Translations under genes and position numbers: made by a program
Origin: Stanieria sp964562685
Lineage (GTDB): Bacteria > Cyanobacteriota > Cyanobacteriia > Cyanobacteriales > Xenococcaceae
Length of the DNA: 64,000 bases
Assembly (NCBI GenBank): GCA_964562685.1
Contig: CAZLUP010000012.1
Coordinates: 1-64,000 of the forward strand
Direction: 5' to 3'
Notes under the pieces: generated by a model
The model's database searches: none
What the model was told of the DNA's origin: nothing
Seen by the model: the letters and a program-made list of their open reading frames with translations, nothing else
Shown here: piece after piece, positions 1-7,732 of the stretch
How the letters are laid out: the number at the start of each line of letters is the position of its first letter
How positions within the stretch are numbered: the first letter of the stretch is position 1

Positions 1-71
1 CAAATTTTCTTTTTATTATATAAATGTCCTAACTTAAATGCGTAGTGCTATAAAATTTAAAAGCGATCGCA

Positions 72-494
72 TTAAATTACTAATTTTTTCAGAGCAGAAT
101 TAATAATTTCTTCTTGATTTACCATCTTTTCTAATTCTTCTACTTCGTAACGTCCTTCTGATACTTCTAAAGAAGCTGAATCTAAGGCATAAGGATAAGC
201 TATTATCAAAATTTCTTTTAATTCTTCTGGAGAAATATAATAACCACCAGCTTTGCGCCGCTTGTTAGTATTAATAATTTCTCGAATAGAATTACGAATT
301 GAAACATCCCACGATTTAGTAGTTCTCTTTTCTGCTTGTTGTTTAATTAAATGTAGAAGAAGAATAACTGCATAACTACGAATTTTATCGATGATTGCCT
401 TGCGTCCCATTTCTTCCAATTCTTCTACTAAAGCAAGAGAACCTTTAAGATCTCCTTGCAGCAATAATCTTTTAAGGTCTAATAATTCTTCCAT
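72..494 (-). CDS. DUF29 family protein
   Basis: A 140-residue protein of the DUF29 family, widespread in cyanobacteria and of unknown biochemical role. The recognisable part is the helical stretch with EELEEMGRK followed by LLLHLIKQQAEKRTTKSWDVS, which matches the E-x-x-GR and KRT/S-x-SW-x-x-x-I signatures of the family. The usual N-terminal Y-x-x-DF-x-W motif is absent, so this is a shorter subfamily than the second DUF29 gene at 15.3-15.8 kb. The ATG at 494 is the first start of the open frame. It stands alone upstream of a non-coding stretch; no operon partner is visible. Family call is confident, function unknown. Confidence 0.8.
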   Translation of the reverse strand: MEELLDLKRLLLQGDLKGSLALVEELEEMGRKAIIDKIRSYAVILLLHLIKQQAEKRTTKSWDVSIRNSIREIINTNKRRKAGGYYISPEELKEILIIAYPYALDSASLEVSEGRYEVEELEKMVNQEEIINSALKKLVI

Positions 495-1086
495 GATTGT
501 TATCGTTGATGGAAAGATATTTTATTTTAACAAAACAATGCGATCGCTTTACTTAAATCCTGAATTATTTAAACACAATATCATTTAAAAAATAAGAAAA
601 TAATTGAGTAGATATTAGGATTAAATATTTTATAGACTTATTTTTCCCTAATATCGAAACAAATTAAACTTTTTAGAGATTTCAAGAACGCTATTAATAT
701 TAATTTTAGTGTCAATATAAACCCATAACGAAAAGAGGAATCTGTAATTAATCAAATTCCTCTTATCTATTGTTAAGTAGTAATGCAAAATTAAATACAC
801 TGGTGAAGAAAAAAAATAGGGAATAGGGAACAGCAAATAGCCATCACTCACCAGTTATAGTTGTTTTAAATAAGAATGAAACATTTTTTGGGCTGAAATT
901 CTATCATAGCAAGACGAAATTGTCTCACTCCAAATTGAAATGACTATATCAGTTTGATTTTGAACTATGAACTATGAACTATTGTTTTGTGTAATTGGTT
1001 CTGCCTATGTACTTATATTGGTTGATTGTTGTGAACCACCCATCGCTTCTGCTACGCAGTAAGCGTGGGACTTCCCGCTCACAAAG
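495..1086. other. Intergenic region with one palindromic repeat
   Basis: About 590 bases without a convincing gene between a DUF29 gene and chlN. It is AT-rich, has two short open frames without family features, and ends with the palindromic repeat listed separately at 1039-1069. I see no promoter or terminator strong enough to name. Confidence 0.6.
1039..1069. repeat. Small palindromic repeat downstream of chlN
   Basis: A nested inverted repeat: CCCA/TGGG at the ends, CGCTT/AAGCG inside it and CTGC/GCAG around a tac loop. This style of GC-rich hairpin inside AT-rich DNA is common in cyanobacterial genomes. It lies just after the chlN stop codon and could act as a 3' end structure, but it lacks a T-run on the minus strand. 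Confidence 0.6.
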
Positions 1087-2490
1087 TTAAACCTTTGCTT
1101 CTTCCTTAACTAACTTCTCCCAACCCAACTCTTTCAAATTATTATTTCTCCGCAACGGACGAGTTGCTAACTCTAGAATATCTCTGGCATTAGTAAAACC
1201 GTGTATTTGTGCAAAAGTAAACTCGACCGACCATTTAGTATTAATTCCTCTTGCTTCCAAAGGATTGGCGTGTGCCATACCAGTAATTACTAAATCTGGT
1301 TGTAATTCATAAATGCGTTGAATTTGATTGTAGTTATCAGGTTTCTCGATAATTTTGGGCAGAGGAACACCCATTTCTTGACAGGTTTTTTCCAGTAAGT
1401 CTAATTCTGCTTTTTGGTAACGCTTATCCATATAAGGAATACCAATTTCTGGACAAGTCATACCGCAACGAATCAAGAAACGTGCCAAAGAAATTTCGAG
1501 TAAGTTGTCACCCATGAAGAAAACTGACTTACCGCGAATTAATTGAATATAATCTTCTAAACTTTCCCAAATTTTGGCTTCTCTTTCTTCTAAACCTTGA
1601 GGTTCAATGCCAAAAACAGAACAGATTTTTTCAATCCAAGCACGAGTACCATCGGGACCAATAGGAAAGGGTGCGCCAATGAGTTTAGTTTTACGACGAC
1701 GCATTAAAGTTGTAGCGGTGCGAGATAAGAATGGGTTAACACCAGCAACGTAGTATCCTTCTTCAATCACTGGTAATTCTGTAAAACGTTTAGAAGGTAG
1801 CCAACCAGAGACTTTAATGCCTTGTTTTTTCAGTTCTAAAGTGAGGTTAGTAACGACAGGATCGGGTAAAGAACCAAATAAAACTAACGGAGGATGATCC
1901 ACATATTCCGATTCTTCTGCTTTAGCTTCTTCTTTTTTCTTACCAAAGTTCAGTAATTTAGAAATAGCGTTACGTTCTTCTTTTTCTGCTTCGGTGACAG
2001 GTGCTTGAGAAGGACATTTATGTGCCATTGAAGCAAGTACGGTATCTTCCCCTTGAGTAAAGGCGTAATCTAAACCGTTAGCACGGGCGGTAACGATGGG
2101 AATACCGATTTCTGCTTCTAACTTAGGTGCTAAACCTTCCAAATCCATCTTAATAATTTCAGTGGTACAAGTACCAATCCAGACTATAACAGAAGGATTG
2201 CGATCGCGTTTGATTTGTATACAGAGTCTTTTTAGTTCTTCGTAGTCGTTAAGTTGTGCTGATATATCTCCTTCTTCTAATTCTGCCATAGCGTAACGAG
2301 GTTCGGCAAAGATCATTACTCCCATGGCGTTTTGGAGGAAGTAACCGCAGGTTTTTGTACCGATGACTAAGAAAAAGCTATCTTCAATTTTTTGATATAA
2401 CCAAGCAACGCAACTAATGGGACAAAATGTATGATAATTTCCAGTTTCGCAATCAAAAGTTAATGCTGTAGGTTTTTGTGCCAGTGTCAT
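1087..2490 (-). CDS. chlN: Light-independent protochlorophyllide reductase subunit N
   Basis: Subunit N of dark-operative protochlorophyllide oxidoreductase; with ChlB it forms the nitrogenase MoFe-like catalytic part that reduces ring D of protochlorophyllide in the dark. The 467-residue product has the NifDK-type fold signatures: an N-terminal FDCETGNYHTFCPISCVAWL stretch with the cluster-ligating cysteines, a central CTTEIIKMDLEGLAPKLE segment and the C-terminal GMAHANPLEARGI region. Length is normal for cyanobacteria. Its ATG overlaps the stop of the preceding DUF5331 gene (ATGA, 2487-2490), so translation is probably coupled. chlB is not in the window, as is usual for cyanobacteria where it is unlinked. 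Confidence 0.97.
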   Translation of the reverse strand: MTLAQKPTALTFDCETGNYHTFCPISCVAWLYQKIEDSFFLVIGTKTCGYFLQNAMGVMIFAEPRYAMAELEEGDISAQLNDYEELKRLCIQIKRDRNPSVIVWIGTCTTEIIKMDLEGLAPKLEAEIGIPIVTARANGLDYAFTQGEDTVLASMAHKCPSQAPVTEAEKEERNAISKLLNFGKKKEEAKAEESEYVDHPPLVLFGSLPDPVVTNLTLELKKQGIKVSGWLPSKRFTELPVIEEGYYVAGVNPFLSRTATTLMRRRKTKLIGAPFPIGPDGTRAWIEKICSVFGIEPQGLEEREAKIWESLEDYIQLIRGKSVFFMGDNLLEISLARFLIRCGMTCPEIGIPYMDKRYQKAELDLLEKTCQEMGVPLPKIIEKPDNYNQIQRIYELQPDLVITGMAHANPLEARGINTKWSVEFTFAQIHGFTNARDILELATRPLRRNNNLKELGWEKLVKEEAKV

Positions 2491-2894
2491 GTTTTGATCT
2501 CCTCTCTAATTTGATCGAGATATTCTGATGCGGTTTTTTCTCGTTGCGGACGTTTTTTTAATTCAAGTTCGGGGTCAAAATCTAATCCTAGAGCTTTAAC
2601 AAGATCTTCTGAGTCATCATTTAAATGTGTCATGAAAGACAATAATCCTCTAGCTGACGGTTCTAAAACACTTATGACATCGAGGATAAAATAACATTCA
2701 GGACGACGGGGACAATAATCTTCATCAACTCCCAGGCTTTTTAGTTCTTCTTCGTCATAATCAACGGAATCGCACCAACCGCCATTTTCATTCATACAAT
2801 GTTGCAACCAAGTACGATTTTCTTGATAATAGTTCAACCACTTTTCTTTTAACTCAGCTTTGAATTGTTCTGGTTGTGCGAGAATGTCCACCAT
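2487..2894 (-). CDS. DUF5331-type protein between chlL and chlN
   Basis: A 135-residue acidic protein of unknown function in the middle of the chlL-chlN operon. A small gene at exactly this place is conserved in cyanobacteria and is catalogued, as far as I recall, as DUF5331. Visible features are an N-terminal helical W-x-x-Y segment (LKEKWLNYYQENRTWL), a cysteine-containing middle part (C33, C41, C61, C67 region) and a charged C-terminus. Position and coupling with chlN suggest a role in assembly or regulation of the dark reductase, but that is inference. Start ATG at 2894. Confidence 0.75.
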   Translation of the reverse strand: MVDILAQPEQFKAELKEKWLNYYQENRTWLQHCMNENGGWCDSVDYDEEELKSLGVDEDYCPRRPECYFILDVISVLEPSARGLLSFMTHLNDDSEDLVKALGLDFDPELELKKRPQREKTASEYLDQIREEIKT

Positions 2895-3015
2895 AGTTTT
2901 TCCAGTTCAAATAAATTTTTGCTTCAATTTATTTTTCCCAGAATATGACCCCAAAATTGACTGTATTTTTTACGTAGGAACAATTCATAAATCATCCCTA
3001 TTTTTGGTAACTGAA

Positions 3016-3888
3016 TTAAACCATCATTAGATCTAATTCTTCTTCTTCAGTTTTCTTATGTTGTTGAGGATTGAGATAAAAATCTGATAATAAAGAGAAT
3101 AATTCCCGATCCTGTGCATCTTGAGGTACTACACCTTCTGGTTGGGCTAAAATTTGGTCAGCAATGTTGAGATAATAATCACAAACGAACTTGAGAGAAG
3201 GATCGCTTTCTGCCATTTCAAATAATGTCTTTCCTTTCACTCTCGATACTCGAATATCTTCAATTAAAGGTAATACTTCTAGTACAGGCATCGGTACGTG
3301 AGAAATATATTTATCAATCAAATCTCGTTTAGAAGTACGATTACCAATCAAACCAGCTAGACGCAAGGGATGAGTGCGTGCTTTTTCTCTCACAGACGCA
3401 GCAATGCGATTAGCAGCAAACAAGGCATCAAAACCATTATCAGTCACAATCAAACAATAATCCGCATAGTTGAGAGGCGCAGCAAAACCACCGCAAACTA
3501 CGTCACCTAGTACGTCAAAAAGAATGACATCGTATTCGTCAAAAGCATTTAATTCTTTGAGGAGTTTGACGGTTTCTCCTACTACATAACCACCACAACC
3601 TGCACCCGCAGGAGGACCACCAGCTTCGACACAGCTAACGCCACCATATCCTTGATATATTACGTCTTCGGGCCAAATATCTTCGTAGTGAAAGTCTCTT
3701 TCTTGTAGCGTGTCAATAATGGTGGGAATTAAGAAACCTGTGAGGGTAAAAGTGCTGTCGTGTTTGGGATCGCAACCGATTTGGAGTACTTTTTTGCCTC
3801 GTTTTGCTAAGGCTGCGGAAATGTTGCAGCTAGTGGTTGATTTACCGATTCCGCCTTTGCCGTAAACTGCTAATCTGATTTGTCCCAC
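3016..3888 (-). CDS. chlL: Light-independent protochlorophyllide reductase iron-sulfur ATP-binding protein
   Basis: ATP-dependent electron donor to ChlN-ChlB, homologous to nitrogenase Fe protein NifH. The 290-residue sequence opens with the Walker A loop YGKGGIGKSTTS, then GCDPKHDST, the first cluster cysteine in EAGGPPAGAGCGGY and the second in DVLGDVVCGGFAAP. The start is a GTG at 3888 preceded by an AGGAGA ribosome-binding site at about the right distance, which settles the start although it is not ATG. First gene of the chlL-DUF5331-chlN operon, divergent from por, so the long region upstream probably holds both promoters. Confidence 0.98.
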   Translation of the reverse strand: MGQIRLAVYGKGGIGKSTTSCNISAALAKRGKKVLQIGCDPKHDSTFTLTGFLIPTIIDTLQERDFHYEDIWPEDVIYQGYGGVSCVEAGGPPAGAGCGGYVVGETVKLLKELNAFDEYDVILFDVLGDVVCGGFAAPLNYADYCLIVTDNGFDALFAANRIAASVREKARTHPLRLAGLIGNRTSKRDLIDKYISHVPMPVLEVLPLIEDIRVSRVKGKTLFEMAESDPSLKFVCDYYLNIADQILAQPEGVVPQDAQDRELFSLLSDFYLNPQQHKKTEEEELDLMMV

Positions 3889-4146
3889 TTTGATTAATCT
3901 CCTCTTAATCTTAGAAATCTCGATAAGTTGTTGTCGTTGTCTGGTCGTTAAATTTGATATGTAGCTTCTTTTAATATCTGTTTGAATTATTGACCAATTA
4001 ACAACGAAAATAAAGAGGTATTAAAAACGAAATTAGCATCAAATAAGCATTTAAATAATTTATGGAAATAAATATTAGCTAAAAACCATTAAAATGATGC
4101 TTTTAACCATTTTAATATTTTATTTAAAATTTTTTATTTTATTTTT

Positions 4147-4174
4147 ATATAAATAAAAACAAAAGACAAAAATA
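4147..4174 (+). repeat. 28-bp direct repeat, copy 1 (chlL/por region)
   Basis: Begins ATATAAATAAAAAC and ends AAAAGACAAAAATA; identical to the copy at 4363-4390, with starts 216 bases apart. Both copies are followed within 10 to 60 bases by a run of A and a GCGATCGC octamer, so a larger segment may once have duplicated. Confidence 0.85.
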
Positions 4175-4362
4175 GGCTAAGAAAAAGCGATCGCTCTACC
4201 TAATCATCTAGGCTAAACACTTTATCTAGTAAGCATTTAGATAAATTTTTATCGCTTTAAAACAAGCTTGATCTCGCCCCAATTTACTTTCACAGACAAG
4301 GTATTTAGTAAGTCAAGCTGATTTAAGTCAGATTTGTAAAAAATAATTAAAATTTTCATATA

Positions 4363-4390
4363 ATATAAATAAAAACAAAAGACAAAAATA
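4363..4390 (+). repeat. 28-bp direct repeat, copy 2 (chlL/por region)
   Basis: Exact second copy of the 28-base element at 4147-4174, about 310 bases upstream of the por start codon. Whether it binds a regulator is unknown. Confidence 0.85.
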
Positions 4391-4700
4391 AATTCGCAAC
4401 AATACTATTGTTTTGCCAATCAAAAAAAGCGATCGCATTCCTCAAAATTCTTTTTAAATTACTTCCAGCAAAATAACCTAAAACTCTTATCCAACAAAGG
4501 TTGTAATTAAATTATCTTTCCTATCAACAACCCTAAAATAGCTTAAATTAAGCCCTACAAGTTAACGATACATAACCCAATAATTACTTTTGTAAAAAAG
4601 AATAAATTTTGATTTATATAACAAGTCAGACCAAGATTGAATCAGCTTTTGCCCTTCTATGCGATTCTAAAAAATATAGATAAATTTAACAAAAATCACA

Positions 4701-5681
4701 ATGAGTTATCAAAAAACCGTTATCATCACTGGTGCATCTTCAGGAGTTGGTTTATACGCAGCTAAATCCTTGGCTAATCGAGGTTGGCACGTAGTTATGG
4801 CTTGTCGTAACCTAGAAAAAGCCAAACAAGCAGCCAAAGAAGTCCGCATTCCTGAAGGAAGCTACAGTATTATTAAACTGGATTTAGCCTCTTTAGCTAG
4901 CGTGCGTCAATTTGTCCAAGATTTTCGCGCCACTGGTAGATATTTAGACGCTTTAGTTTGTAATGCAGCCGTTTATCTACCATTACTAAAAGAACCAATG
5001 CGTAGCGAAGATGGTTACGAATTGAGCGTAGCAACTAATCATCTCGGACACTATTTATTATGTAGATTGATGCTGGATGACTTGATGAGATCTCCTTCCG
5101 CAGACAAGAGATTAGTTATCCTAGGCACTGTCACCGCTAACCCGAAAGAATTAGGCGGTAAGATTCCCATCCCCGCACCTCCTGATTTAGGTAATTTAGA
5201 AGGCTTTGAAGCAGGATTTAAAGAACCCATTACTATGATTAATGGTAAAAAATTCAAATCAGGCAAAGCTTATAAAGATAGTAAACTTTGTAATGTGCTG
5301 ACAATGCGCGAATTACACCGACGCTACCACAACTCAACAGGAATTGTTTTCACCTCTCTTTATCCTGGTTGTGTTGCCGATACTCCTCTGTTCCGCAATC
5401 ATTATCCTTTATTTAGAAAAATTTTCCCTCTCTTTCAGAAGAATATTACGGGAGGATATGTTTCTCAAGAACTCGCAGGCGATCGCGTAGCGCAAGTTGT
5501 AGCTGATGAGAAGTATAAAGAATCTGGTGCTTATTTCAGTTGGGGAAATCGACAAAAAGAAGGTCGTCAATCTTTTGTGCAAGAGGTTTCTAACGAAGCA
5601 TTGGATGAAAATAAAGCGAAGAAATTATGGGATTTAAGTGAAAAGTTAGTTGGAATTAATCAACCTGTAGCTGCTGGTTAA
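4701..5681 (+). CDS. por: Light-dependent protochlorophyllide reductase
   Basis: NADPH-protochlorophyllide oxidoreductase, the light-driven enzyme that makes chlorophyllide; complements the dark enzyme encoded divergently. The 326-residue product is a short-chain dehydrogenase: TGASSGVG at residues 10-17 binds NADPH, CNAAVY follows in the NAG-like position, and YKDSK supplies the catalytic Tyr and Lys. The C-terminal half with SLYPGCVADTPLFRNHYPLF and the GNRQKEGRQSFVQEVS segment is specific for POR rather than general SDRs. ATG at 4701 is the only reasonable start. Confidence 0.98.
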   Translation: MSYQKTVIITGASSGVGLYAAKSLANRGWHVVMACRNLEKAKQAAKEVRIPEGSYSIIKLDLASLASVRQFVQDFRATGRYLDALVCNAAVYLPLLKEPMRSEDGYELSVATNHLGHYLLCRLMLDDLMRSPSADKRLVILGTVTANPKELGGKIPIPAPPDLGNLEGFEAGFKEPITMINGKKFKSGKAYKDSKLCNVLTMRELHRRYHNSTGIVFTSLYPGCVADTPLFRNHYPLFRKIFPLFQKNITGGYVSQELAGDRVAQVVADEKYKESGAYFSWGNRQKEGRQSFVQEVSNEALDENKAKKLWDLSEKLVGINQPVAAG

Positions 5682-5861
5682 TTTAAAGATGACTTTCTTC
5701 ACAAATTAATAACTTTTTAGAGGCGTAGCAAGTAAGTTACGTCTTTACTTTTTTAGCTTGGCTATTTTGCCCAGCAGAAGTTTTTTTGTCTTTGATAATT
5801 TATTACCACTCAAGGGAATTATAAAATTGTGGTTTTTAAAAATGATTAATTGTTGTAAATT

Positions 5862-5936
5862 ATGAGAAAAAAAGTTATTGGCTATTATTTTTTAGCAGTT
5901 TTTTGTGCTTTTACATTATATTCAGCATATTTTTAA
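5862..5936 (+). pseudogene. Short 5' fragment of a split membrane-protein gene
   Basis: ATG at 5862 opens a 24-codon frame (MRKKVIGYYFLAVFCAFTLY and four more residues) ending in TAA at 5934-5936. The same frame stays open after that TAA up to the next ATG at 6024 and on through the downstream gene. The peptide is a positively charged start plus a hydrophobic helix, i.e. what the N-terminus of the downstream membrane protein would be expected to look like. The simplest reading is a nonsense mutation. Confidence 0.5.
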
Positions 5937-6023
5937 AATTTAACTAAAAAACTAGCAACCCAATATTTTATTGCTACTATATCTGCTACTTTATTAAGTT
6001 TACTTATTGCTTGGTTAGCTAGC

Positions 6024-6641
6024 ATGATTGTTATTAACAATTATCTAAAAATAAATTGGCAACCGACGAAATTGGGAACAATTTTAGGTGGAATATTAGG
6101 AGGTATTTTAAGTTTTATCTATATAATTTTTATTTTAGGTAGTTCAGAAATAGGAATTAATCTTCCATTACCTTTTATTTTTTTAACATTAATTGTTGGT
6201 TTATCTTCTGGCATAGTGATGGGAATTTATGCAGCAACAATTTGGTTTTTAGCTATTTTGTTAAGTATAGTAACTGGAAGTTTTATTGGGGTTTTTAGTT
6301 CAAGCAAAACAGTAATTTTAATGAGTATAGGGGGTAGTTTTTTAGCTAGCTCTAGTTTATTTTCGATTTTAATAGTATTGAAGGCATTATTGTATAAACC
6401 TAAAAAGCAATTAACTATTGTTTCACTCTTATCAAAAGGTAAGCTTGCTTCAGAAATCAAATCTCTATTAGATCTAGCTACAAGAGAAAATAATATTCTC
6501 ACTAAAACCAAAATTGTTAGAGAACTAGAAATTAGTCCAGAAGTAGCAGACGAAATTTTGAAATACGCAGAATTAAATAGTCTTTGTCAAAGCTATTTAG
6601 ATGAAGAAAATGGCTCAGTTAAATATAAATTCGATTGTTAA
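6024..6641 (+). CDS. Hypothetical membrane protein, probably 5'-truncated by an in-frame stop
   Basis: A 205-residue product that I cannot assign to a family. Residues 15-110 hold about four hydrophobic segments, with glycine-rich GTILGGILGGILSF near the start; the last 70 residues are soluble and helical (LLSKGKLASEIKSLLDLATRENN...) and look like a small winged-helix or tetrahelical regulator domain. The frame upstream is open from 5937, reading NLTKKLATQYFIATISATLL into a further hydrophobic stretch, and is broken from an earlier ATG at 5862 by one TAA. No good ribosome-binding site precedes the ATG at 6024. It may be a pseudogene, or a functional shortened protein. Confidence 0.5.
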   Translation: MIVINNYLKINWQPTKLGTILGGILGGILSFIYIIFILGSSEIGINLPLPFIFLTLIVGLSSGIVMGIYAATIWFLAILLSIVTGSFIGVFSSSKTVILMSIGGSFLASSSLFSILIVLKALLYKPKKQLTIVSLLSKGKLASEIKSLLDLATRENNILTKTKIVRELEISPEVADEILKYAELNSLCQSYLDEENGSVKYKFDC

Positions 6642-6750
6642 CTTTAAAATAATGATGGTAGACATATTACTGGTTTTAAAGACAAGAGGTTTACTTCTTA
6701 CAGTTGTGGTCAGCTAGTCTTCGATGCTCTTCTTACTTTTTATAAGTATA

Positions 6751-7269
6751 TTAATATTCAGCCTCTAATTGATGAGCATTAATAGCTTTGGACAAACGCT
6801 CTTTTTGTTGTTTAGCTTCTTGCAGTAAACTGTTCCAATCATCAGGAGGGTTACCACTCTTTAGCATTTTTTGAAATATTCTGTAGGCATCAGTTTTACT
6901 ACCATAAGCTCGTTTAGATTTGTCGTCGTTAATCCAAGCATAAACAATTATTTGAGAACTTTGATGATAGCGAAAAAAAAGTCGATATTGCTGAAAAAAC
7001 TTCGCTCTAAACCAGTGTTTATAATCTTTACCTAATGTATTACCTTGACGATACTCTGGACGTGTTGGATCAGTCGGAATAATTAAAAAAGCTAATTTAG
7101 CTACAGCAGCTAATTTTTTTGTGGCATTTTTGCTACGATAAGTTTCTGGATTTTGATGTTTCAGATTTTCTACAGTCGTTATTAGTTCTTCAAATTGATT
7201 GAGAAAAAGTGGGTGAGCATATATACTCCATCCATTAATTATCAAAGATTGATCTTTAGACAAATTCAT
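6751..7269 (-). CDS. yhaV: YhaV-type toxin of a type II toxin-antitoxin system
   Basis: A 172-residue homologue of YhaV, a RelE-superfamily ribonuclease that cuts RNA on or near the ribosome. Diagnostic stretches are INGWSIYAHPLFLNQFEEL near the N-terminus, KHWFRAKFFQQYRLFFRYH and VYAWINDDKSKRAYGSKTDA followed by FQKMLKSGNPPDDW, in the same order and spacing as in E. coli YhaV. It overlaps its antitoxin gene by four bases (ATGA, 7266-7269) and follows it, which is the standard antitoxin-first order. The protein is full length with no lost motif, so it is likely active. Confidence 0.9.
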   Translation of the reverse strand: MNLSKDQSLIINGWSIYAHPLFLNQFEELITTVENLKHQNPETYRSKNATKKLAAVAKLAFLIIPTDPTRPEYRQGNTLGKDYKHWFRAKFFQQYRLFFRYHQSSQIIVYAWINDDKSKRAYGSKTDAYRIFQKMLKSGNPPDDWNSLLQEAKQQKERLSKAINAHQLEAEY

Positions 7270-7598
7270 TCATCTTCTTCAGTCAAAGGTAAATCGAGAT
7301 CGACTTCTACTCCAGCTACTAATTTTGATACTCGTTCTCTTAAACTAGAATCAATTACTTTAAGATTTGAGGGATTCGCTTCCATATCAGTTGCTAGAAA
7401 ATCCAAGAATTTTGCTAACACTGGATCTTCATCAACAGTATCATTTTTAGCTATGGTTACAGTACCGTCTGGATTTATGGTGTAACGGATTTTATCCTTT
7501 TTATTTAAACCCAACGCTTTGCGGATAGGGGCTGGAATAGTTGTTTGATAGCGATTAGTAAGAGTAGATTCTGTTTGTATCACTGGGGATTGAGCCAT
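7266..7598 (-). CDS. prlF: PrlF-type antitoxin
   Basis: A 110-residue antitoxin partner of the YhaV toxin. Residues 10-50 form an AbrB/MazE-like swapped-hairpin DNA-binding domain: LTNRYQTTIPAPIRKALGL, then KIRYTINPDGTVTIAK. The acidic C-terminal half (VDLDLPLTEEDE at the end) would wrap the toxin. PrlF-type antitoxins repress their own operon, so the promoter upstream of 7598 is probably autoregulated; this last point is from the family, not from a visible operator. Confidence 0.88.
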   Translation of the reverse strand: MAQSPVIQTESTLTNRYQTTIPAPIRKALGLNKKDKIRYTINPDGTVTIAKNDTVDEDPVLAKFLDFLATDMEANPSNLKVIDSSLRERVSKLVAGVEVDLDLPLTEEDE

Positions 7599-7732
7599 AA
7601 GTTGTAAATGATTAGCCTTATATTATAGTAATGCAATTGCATTACCAAAGCAATTACTCCTGATGAGCAAAATCATTTTCGTTAATTAGGCTATGTTTTT
7701 GTGATTTACAGCATTTTTTACTCAGTTACTCT

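Larger units (their letters stand above)
3889..4700. promoter_or_regulatory. chlL/por divergent intergenic region
   Basis: About 810 bases separating the dark and light protochlorophyllide reductases. It is very AT-rich, includes two HIP1 octamers and an exact 28-bp direct repeat listed separately. No open frame here looks coding. Both transcripts must start within it, so it is the natural place for light or oxygen control of the two enzymes; specific promoter boxes cannot be assigned by eye. Confidence 0.6.

Noticed and set aside
648..851. 67-codon minus-strand frame between DUF29 and chlN
   Set aside because: Aromatic-rich translation typical of random AT-rich DNA, no ribosome-binding site, no family resemblance.
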